The notes under the pieces: model-generated
The model's database searches: none
Told to the model about the DNA's origin: nothing
The model's input: only the letters and a program-made list of their open reading frames with translations
Made by a program: the position numbers and the translations under genes
In this document: piece after piece, positions 42,227-46,532 of the stretch
Position numbering within the stretch: the first letter of the stretch is position 1
Layout: each line of letters starts with the position of its first letter
DNA from: Tropicimonas sp. IMCC6043
GTDB taxonomy: Bacteria > Pseudomonadota > Alphaproteobacteria > Rhodobacterales > Rhodobacteraceae
DNA length: 46,532 nucleotides
Direction: 5' to 3'
Assembly (NCBI RefSeq): GCF_004146235.1
Contig: NZ_SELO01000030.1
Location: 1-46,532, forward strand

Positions 42227-43453
42227 ATGATCCGCGCAAAGAGACCCGCTCTCGCGGTATCGCTGCTGGCGCTCGCCGCGCTGGCCGGACCGGCAATGGC
42301 AGAGACGACGGTGGACTTCACCGTCGCCGAATACAGCTCCAAGACGGGGCCGTTCTTCGAGGAGGTGGCCGCCGCCTTTGAAGCCGAGAACCCCGACATC
42401 AAGATCAACATCGAAGTCGTGCCGTGGGACACGCTGCTCCAGCGCCTCACCACCGACATCGCCGGCGGCACAGCCCCCGACATCTCGATCATCGGCACCC
42501 GCTGGCTGCTCGACTTTGCCGAGCAGGGCATCGCCGAACCGGTCGATGACTATCTGACGCCGGAATTCAAGGATACCTTCATCGACACGTTCATGGCGCC
42601 TTCGGTGATCGACGGCAAGATCATGGGCCTGCCGGTTGCGGCCTCCGCCCGCGCAATGATCGTGAACCAGGACCTGTTCGAGAAGGCCGGCGCCACGCCG
42701 CCCGAGAACTGGGACCAGCTCTACGAGGCCGCGCAGAAGATCTCTGCCCTTCCGGACACCTACGCCTTCGGTCTTCAGGGCAAGGAAATCGAGACTGACG
42801 CTTATTTCTACTATGCTCTCTGGACCTTCGGCGGCGACATCCTCACCGCCGACGGGATGTCCGGTCTGGATTCGCCCGAGGCGATCGAGGCTGCGACCTT
42901 CTACAAGAAGATGCTCGACGAGGGCCTGACCCAGCCGTCGCCGACCAACTATAGCCGCGAGGACGTGTTCAACCTGTTCAAGCAGGGCACGCTCGGGATG
43001 ATCTTCACCTTCCCGATGCTGATCCCTCAGCTTCAGGCCGAAGCGCCCGACATGAACTACAAGGTCTTGCCCTTCCCGGAGAAGGCGGCAAAGGCGACCT
43101 ATGGCGTGACTGACACGCTGATGCTCTTCGCCGATTCCGACGTGAAGGACGAGGCGTGGAAATTCATCGAGTTCGCCTATGGCGACGAGTGGCGCTCCAA
43201 GTTCGACCACGGCGAAGGTTTTCTTCCGGTGACCAAAAATGTGGCTGCCGAGGAATACTACACCACGGACAAGGACATTGCCGGCTTCGCCGCTGGTCTT
43301 CCCTATGCGAAATTCGCGCCCACAATTGCCAACTGGGAAGAGATTGCCGACACCACGGTTCGGGCCCTTCAGCAGATCTATCTCGGGCAGGCGACGCCAG
43401 AAGCGGCACTGACCGAAGCGGCTGGAACGATCAACCAGATCCGCGGCAAGTAA
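42227..43453 (+). CDS. Carbohydrate-type ABC transporter solute-binding protein
   Basis: This 408-residue periplasmic protein belongs to the SBP_bac_1 family (sugars, glycerol-phosphate, sugar acids). The signal peptide is about 25 residues (LAVSLLALAALAGPAMA-E). The mature start VDFTVAEYSSKTGPFFEEVAAAFEAENPDIKI and the APDISIIGTRWLLDFAEQG block are typical. The ATG at 42227 has GAGGAG ahead; the longer frame from 42014 covers the promoter region and was dropped. It begins a four-gene importer operon. Confidence 0.92.
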   Translation: MIRAKRPALAVSLLALAALAGPAMAETTVDFTVAEYSSKTGPFFEEVAAAFEAENPDIKINIEVVPWDTLLQRLTTDIAGGTAPDISIIGTRWLLDFAEQGIAEPVDDYLTPEFKDTFIDTFMAPSVIDGKIMGLPVAASARAMIVNQDLFEKAGATPPENWDQLYEAAQKISALPDTYAFGLQGKEIETDAYFYYALWTFGGDILTADGMSGLDSPEAIEAATFYKKMLDEGLTQPSPTNYSREDVFNLFKQGTLGMIFTFPMLIPQLQAEAPDMNYKVLPFPEKAAKATYGVTDTLMLFADSDVKDEAWKFIEFAYGDEWRSKFDHGEGFLPVTKNVAAEEYYTTDKDIAGFAAGLPYAKFAPTIANWEEIADTTVRALQQIYLGQATPEAALTEAAGTINQIRGK

Positions 43454-43472
43454 GGTTTTTCACAAGATGCGG

Positions 43473-43492
43473 AGGGGCGGCGCGCTGCCCCT
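43473..43492 (+). other. Intercistronic hairpin after the binding-protein gene
   Basis: AGGGGC and GCCCCT form a GC-rich stem around GGCGCGCT, extended inside by a G-T and a G-C pair. It starts about 20 bases after the binding-protein stop and 48 bases before the permease start, with no T-run behind it. Role as an mRNA stabiliser is inferred from position. Confidence 0.5.
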
Positions 43493-43539
43493 TCGCCCGT
43501 GCCGGACTTGCGGCGCATAACGACCACGGCGGGTAATAC

Positions 43540-44436
43540 ATGACTTCCTTCAGCGGCCTGAGACCCCTTGCGATGATCCTGCCGGGACTGTTCCTCGCCA
43601 TGTTCATCATCGGTTACCCGGTCGTCGATCTCGCCTACACGTCGCTTCAGGAGGTGAGCCGCTTCGGAAAGCTTCAGGGCTACGCTGGGTTCGCCAATTT
43701 CGCCGAGGTCTTCGCCGACCCGCTTTTCTGGTCGTCGCTCACCCGGACGGCGATCTGGACCGTCTGCGTCGTCGGCGGAACGATGCTGATCTCGCTGCCG
43801 ATCGCGATCATCCTCAACGACGACTTCTATGGTCGCGGGCTCGCGCGCGTCATCATCATGCTTCCATGGGCGATCTCGCTCACGATGACCGCCGTGGTCT
43901 GGCGCTGGACTCTGAACGGGCGCTCCGGCCTGCTGAACGCCACGCTGATGGATATCGGCGTCCTGGCCGAGCCGATCGAGTGGCTGGCCGAAGCGCAGCT
44001 GGCCTTCACGGTCGAGATCCTGGTCGGGATCCTGGTCTCGATCCCCTTCACTACGACGATCTTCCTCGGTGGCCTGTCGTCGCTGCCACAGGAATCATAC
44101 GAAGCGTCCATGGTCGACGGCGCGACACGCTGGGACCAGTTCGTCCATATCACGCTGCCGTTGATGAAGCCGTTCATCAACATCGCCATCGTCCTGAACG
44201 TGATCTACGTGTTCAATTCGCTGCCGATCATCTGGGTGATGACCGAGGGCGGGCCGGCGAACGGGACCGACATCCTCGTGACCTACCTTTACAAGCTGGC
44301 CTTCCGGTTCGGCCAGCTCGGCAAGGCCGCGGCAATCTCGCTGATCATGTTCGGCGTCCTCCTGGTCTTCACGATTCTCTACGTGACGCTGGTGACGCGC
44401 GGCGACCGGCAACCGCAAGAAGTGGCGGACGAGTGA
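43540..44436 (+). CDS. Carbohydrate-type ABC transporter permease, UgpA/MalF-like
   Basis: This is a 298-residue inner-membrane permease with about six helices, starting with [25 protein letters not shown]. The coupling (EAA) loop is [23 protein letters not shown]. It pairs with the UgpE/MalG-like subunit encoded one base after its stop. The family imports sugars, polyols and sugar acids via the binding protein. Confidence 0.92.
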   Translation: MTSFSGLRPLAMILPGLFLAMFIIGYPVVDLAYTSLQEVSRFGKLQGYAGFANFAEVFADPLFWSSLTRTAIWTVCVVGGTMLISLPIAIILNDDFYGRGLARVIIMLPWAISLTMTAVVWRWTLNGRSGLLNATLMDIGVLAEPIEWLAEAQLAFTVEILVGILVSIPFTTTIFLGGLSSLPQESYEASMVDGATRWDQFVHITLPLMKPFINIAIVLNVIYVFNSLPIIWVMTEGGPANGTDILVTYLYKLAFRFGQLGKAAAISLIMFGVLLVFTILYVTLVTRGDRQPQEVADE

Positions 44437-44437
44437 C

Positions 44438-45268
44438 ATGCAGTCAAAACTTGTGAAATCGCTGGTCTACTGGCTCCTGCTCTCGCCCCTTATGGTGGTG
44501 ATCCTGTTCCCCTTCGCGGTGATGTTCGTGACGGCAGTGCGGCCGCGCGACGAGCTCTTCGTCTTCCCGCCGACCTGGTGGTTCAGCGAGTTCCGCTGGG
44601 AGAATTTCGCAGAGATGTGGGTCAAGACCAATTTCGGTCAGGCACTCTTCAACAGCGTCTATGTCAGCGTCCTTTCGACACTGCTCGCGCTCGTGCTCAG
44701 CATTCCGGCGGCCTACGCGCTCTCGCGATACCGCTTCCCGGGCAAGGGCGCCTATCGCACCTTCCTGCTGATGACCCAGATGATGTCGCCGATCGTTCTG
44801 GTGCTGGGACTCTTCCGGCTTATGGTGGCGCTCGGCATGGTCAACAACCTCAATTCGCTGGTGCTGACCTATGCCGCCTTCAACATGGCCTTCACGATCT
44901 GGATGCTGCAAAGCTACTTCAACACCATCCCGCGAGACCTCGAGGAAGCCGCCTGGATCGACGGGGCGACGCATTTCGCGAGCCTCAGGCGCATCTTCCT
45001 GCCGCTTGCGGTGCCGGCGATGGCGGTGACCGGGATCTTCAGCTTCATCAATGCCTGGAACGAGTTCGTGCTGGCCCTGACGATGATCCGCTCGTCGGAG
45101 GACTTCACCCTGCCGGTGCAGATCTATTCGCAGGTCGCGGGCCGCTACCAGGTGGAATGGCACCACGTCATGGCAGGCACGGTGCTGGCAACGGTGCCGG
45201 TCGCGATCGTCTTCTCGTGGCTGCAGAAATACCTCATCCGCGGCATGGCGCTCGGCGCCGTGAAATGA
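44438..45268 (+). CDS. Carbohydrate-type ABC transporter permease, UgpE/MalG-like
   Basis: This is a 276-residue inner-membrane permease. YWLLLSPLMVVILFPFAVMFVTAVRP is the first helix region, ALSRYRFPGKGAYRTFLLMTQMM is a family block, and LEEAAWIDGATHFASLRRIFLPLA is the coupling loop. It forms the pore with the preceding permease and is followed 28 bases later by the ATPase gene. Confidence 0.93.
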   Translation: MQSKLVKSLVYWLLLSPLMVVILFPFAVMFVTAVRPRDELFVFPPTWWFSEFRWENFAEMWVKTNFGQALFNSVYVSVLSTLLALVLSIPAAYALSRYRFPGKGAYRTFLLMTQMMSPIVLVLGLFRLMVALGMVNNLNSLVLTYAAFNMAFTIWMLQSYFNTIPRDLEEAAWIDGATHFASLRRIFLPLAVPAMAVTGIFSFINAWNEFVLALTMIRSSEDFTLPVQIYSQVAGRYQVEWHHVMAGTVLATVPVAIVFSWLQKYLIRGMALGAVK

Positions 45269-45296
45269 ACCGGGACGAGAAAAGGAAAGTTGGGCA

Positions 45297-46367
45297 ATGG
45301 CGTCTGTGACAATCCGCAATGTCGAGAAGGTCTTCGGCTCGACGAAGGTCATCCACGGGGTCGACATCGAGGTGGCGGAGCACGAATTCGTCGTGCTGGT
45401 GGGGCCCTCGGGCTGCGGCAAGTCCACCTTGCTGCGGATGATCGCCGGTCTCGAAACCGTCAGCAAGGGCGAAGTCATCATTGGCGACCGCGTCGTCAAC
45501 AAGGTGCCGCCGCGCGACAGAGACATCGCAATGGTGTTCCAGAACTACGCGCTCTACCCGCATATGAGCATCTTCGACAACATGGGTTTCAGTCTGAAGC
45601 TCCGCAAACAGCCCAAGCCGGAAATCGAGAAGCGCGTGCTTGAGGCGGCCGATATTCTCAATCTCCGGCCCTATCTGGAGCGCTCGCCCTCGCAGCTGTC
45701 CGGCGGCCAGCGACAGCGCGTCGCCATGGGCCGTGCCCTGGTGCGCGACGCCCAGGTGTTCCTGTTCGACGAACCGCTGTCGAACCTGGACGCCAAGTTA
45801 CGGGTGACGATGCGGACGGAGATAAAGGCGCTACACCAACGCCTCAAGACGACGTCCGTATACGTCACCCACGACCAGATTGAAGCGATGACGATGGCGG
45901 ACCGAATCGTCGTCATGCATGACGGGCGGGTCGAGCAGATCGGCGCCCCGCTGGATCTCTACGACCGGCCCGGCAATCTCTTCGTCGCGGATTTCCTTGG
46001 CTCACCCTCGATGAATTTCATCGACGGGACGGTCCGTCGCGCCGACGGAGCTGCGACGCTCGTCACCTCCGACGGCACCGAACTGCCGCTGTTCGAGGCT
46101 CCCAGCGTCGCCGACGGCCAGCCGGTCGTCCTCGGACTGCGCCCAGAACATCTCTCCCTGTCCGACACCGGCCAGGGCGTTCCTGCCAGCGTGAAGGTCG
46201 TGGAGCCAACCGGTGCCAACGTGGAGGTCTTCTTCGAACTGGCCGGGCAGGACATCTGCGCCGTCTTCAACGAACGCTACCCGCTCTCCCCGGGAGACCA
46301 AGCGGCTCTCTCGTGGTCACCCGACAAGATCCATCTGTTCGACAGGGAAAGCGGCAATCGCGTTTGA
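45297..46367 (+). CDS. Carbohydrate-type ABC transporter ATPase, UgpC/MalK-like
   Basis: This 356-residue ATPase has Walker A GPSGCGKST (36-44), Q-loop VFQNYALYPHM, signature LSGGQRQR (134-141), Walker B VFLFDEPLSNLDAKLR (154-169), switch His in VTHDQIEAMTMADR, and a C-terminal TOBE-like domain with LGLRPEHLSL. It energises the importer with the two permeases. The fusion of NBD and TOBE domains is typical of MalK-like proteins that serve sugar-type systems. A hairpin overlaps its stop codon. Confidence 0.93.
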   Translation: MASVTIRNVEKVFGSTKVIHGVDIEVAEHEFVVLVGPSGCGKSTLLRMIAGLETVSKGEVIIGDRVVNKVPPRDRDIAMVFQNYALYPHMSIFDNMGFSLKLRKQPKPEIEKRVLEAADILNLRPYLERSPSQLSGGQRQRVAMGRALVRDAQVFLFDEPLSNLDAKLRVTMRTEIKALHQRLKTTSVYVTHDQIEAMTMADRIVVMHDGRVEQIGAPLDLYDRPGNLFVADFLGSPSMNFIDGTVRRADGAATLVTSDGTELPLFEAPSVADGQPVVLGLRPEHLSLSDTGQGVPASVKVVEPTGANVEVFFELAGQDICAVFNERYPLSPGDQAALSWSPDKIHLFDRESGNRV

Positions 46368-46374
46368 CGCGATT
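46356..46374 (+). terminator. Hairpin overlapping the ABC ATPase stop codon
   Basis: AATCGCG-TTTGA-CGCGATT is a perfect 7-bp stem with a 5-base loop that contains the TGA stop. It is followed by CCCTTTC, a weak T-tract. It probably ends the importer operon ahead of the convergent gene, but the T-tract is poor. Confidence 0.4.
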
Positions 46375-46451
46375 CCCTTTCACGATGATTGTCGGGGGCC
46401 CTTTGGGCGGGTTCCATAGCCGTCCGCATACGACGTCAGCACCCTCCGTCT

Positions 46452-46532
46452 TCAATCCAGTCGGTCAATCACGGCCTGAGTAGCTTCGTCTGTCGAAGCG
46501 TTGCCACCAAGATCCCGGGGCAAGCAGTCTCC
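46452..46532 (-). CDS. Isopropylmalate/isocitrate/tartrate dehydrogenase family, C-terminal end (partial)
   Basis: The last 81 bases of the window, read on the minus strand, encode 26 residues and a stop: LPRDLGGNASTDEATQAVID near the end, then RLD. This matches the final helix and preceding RTPDLGG.A(S/T)T.E.T.AV pattern of the beta-decarboxylating dehydrogenase family (LeuB, Icd, tartrate dehydrogenase). The bulk of the gene lies beyond the window. In an island for hydroxyacids a tartrate/D-malate dehydrogenase-like role is tempting but cannot be decided from the tail. Confidence 0.6.
   Translation of the reverse strand, partial: GDCLPRDLGGNASTDEATQAVIDRLD

Noticed and set aside
1..46532. 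CRISPR arrays, tRNA or rRNA genes, insertion sequences
   Set aside because: I saw no regularly spaced repeats, no cloverleaf-like segments, no rRNA-like blocks and no transposase motifs or terminal inverted repeats anywhere in the window.

Overview
The window is GC-rich, densely packed DNA that looks like an alphaproteobacterial, probably Rhodobacteraceae or Rhizobiales-type, chromosome or megaplasmid. The grounds are codon use, many TGATG/ATGA overlaps, and the mix of binding-protein-dependent ABC and TRAP uptake systems with amino-acid/hydroxyacid enzymes. The assignment is inferred from gene style only; there is no rRNA or tRNA in the window.

Layout. (1) Positions 1-6345 are a loosely packed left flank. 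It holds a small secreted protein, an HxlR-type regulator divergent from a SAM methyltransferase, a large LuxR-type regulator followed by a second, paralogous methyltransferase with a perfect 20-bp palindrome between them, and a scar where a truncated lgt-like gene is joined head-on to the first codons of another gene. (2) Positions 6346-15892, minus strand, form one operon running from a peptide-type binding protein through DppD/F/B/C-like transporter subunits to two D-2-hydroxyacid dehydrogenases, an uncharacterised protein (CFC-protein 1) and an NAD-dependent epimerase/dehydratase. (3) Positions 16271-19778, plus strand, hold a COG3964-type amidohydrolase and two fold-III PLP enzymes of the D-threonine aldolase/D-serine dehydratase family. 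(4) Positions 19809-30924, minus strand, form a second long operon: aldehyde dehydrogenase, GMC oxidoreductase, SDR, second peptide-type binding protein and Dpp transporter, RidA, second COG3964 amidohydrolase. (5) Positions 31131-37745, plus strand, hold a LysR regulator, an M81/MlrC-like metallopeptidase, a TRAP transporter and an ornithine cyclodeaminase-family reductase. (6) Positions 37772-40927, minus strand, hold a third PLP enzyme, a second SDR and CFC-protein 2. (7) Positions 41120-46367, plus strand, hold a second epimerase/dehydratase and a carbohydrate-type ABC importer. The last 81 bases are the C-terminus of an isopropylmalate/tartrate dehydrogenase-like gene on the minus strand.

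Taken together, positions 6346-46532 read as a catabolic island with four uptake systems and duplicated or triplicated enzyme types: 2 amidohydrolases, 3 fold-III PLP enzymes, 2 CFC-proteins, 2 epimerase/dehydratases, 2 D-2-hydroxyacid dehydrogenases and 2 SDRs. The enzyme mix points to small amidated or acylated amino acids, D-amino acids or 2-hydroxyacids as substrates, with RidA and the cyclodeaminase-family reductase dealing with imine intermediates. The actual substrate cannot be read from the sequence. The most novel elements are the paired CFC-proteins with a conserved CFCxxC motif, the repeated module architecture, a 20-base element shared upstream of the TRAP and carbohydrate-type ABC genes, and the 20-bp palindrome upstream of the second methyltransferase.
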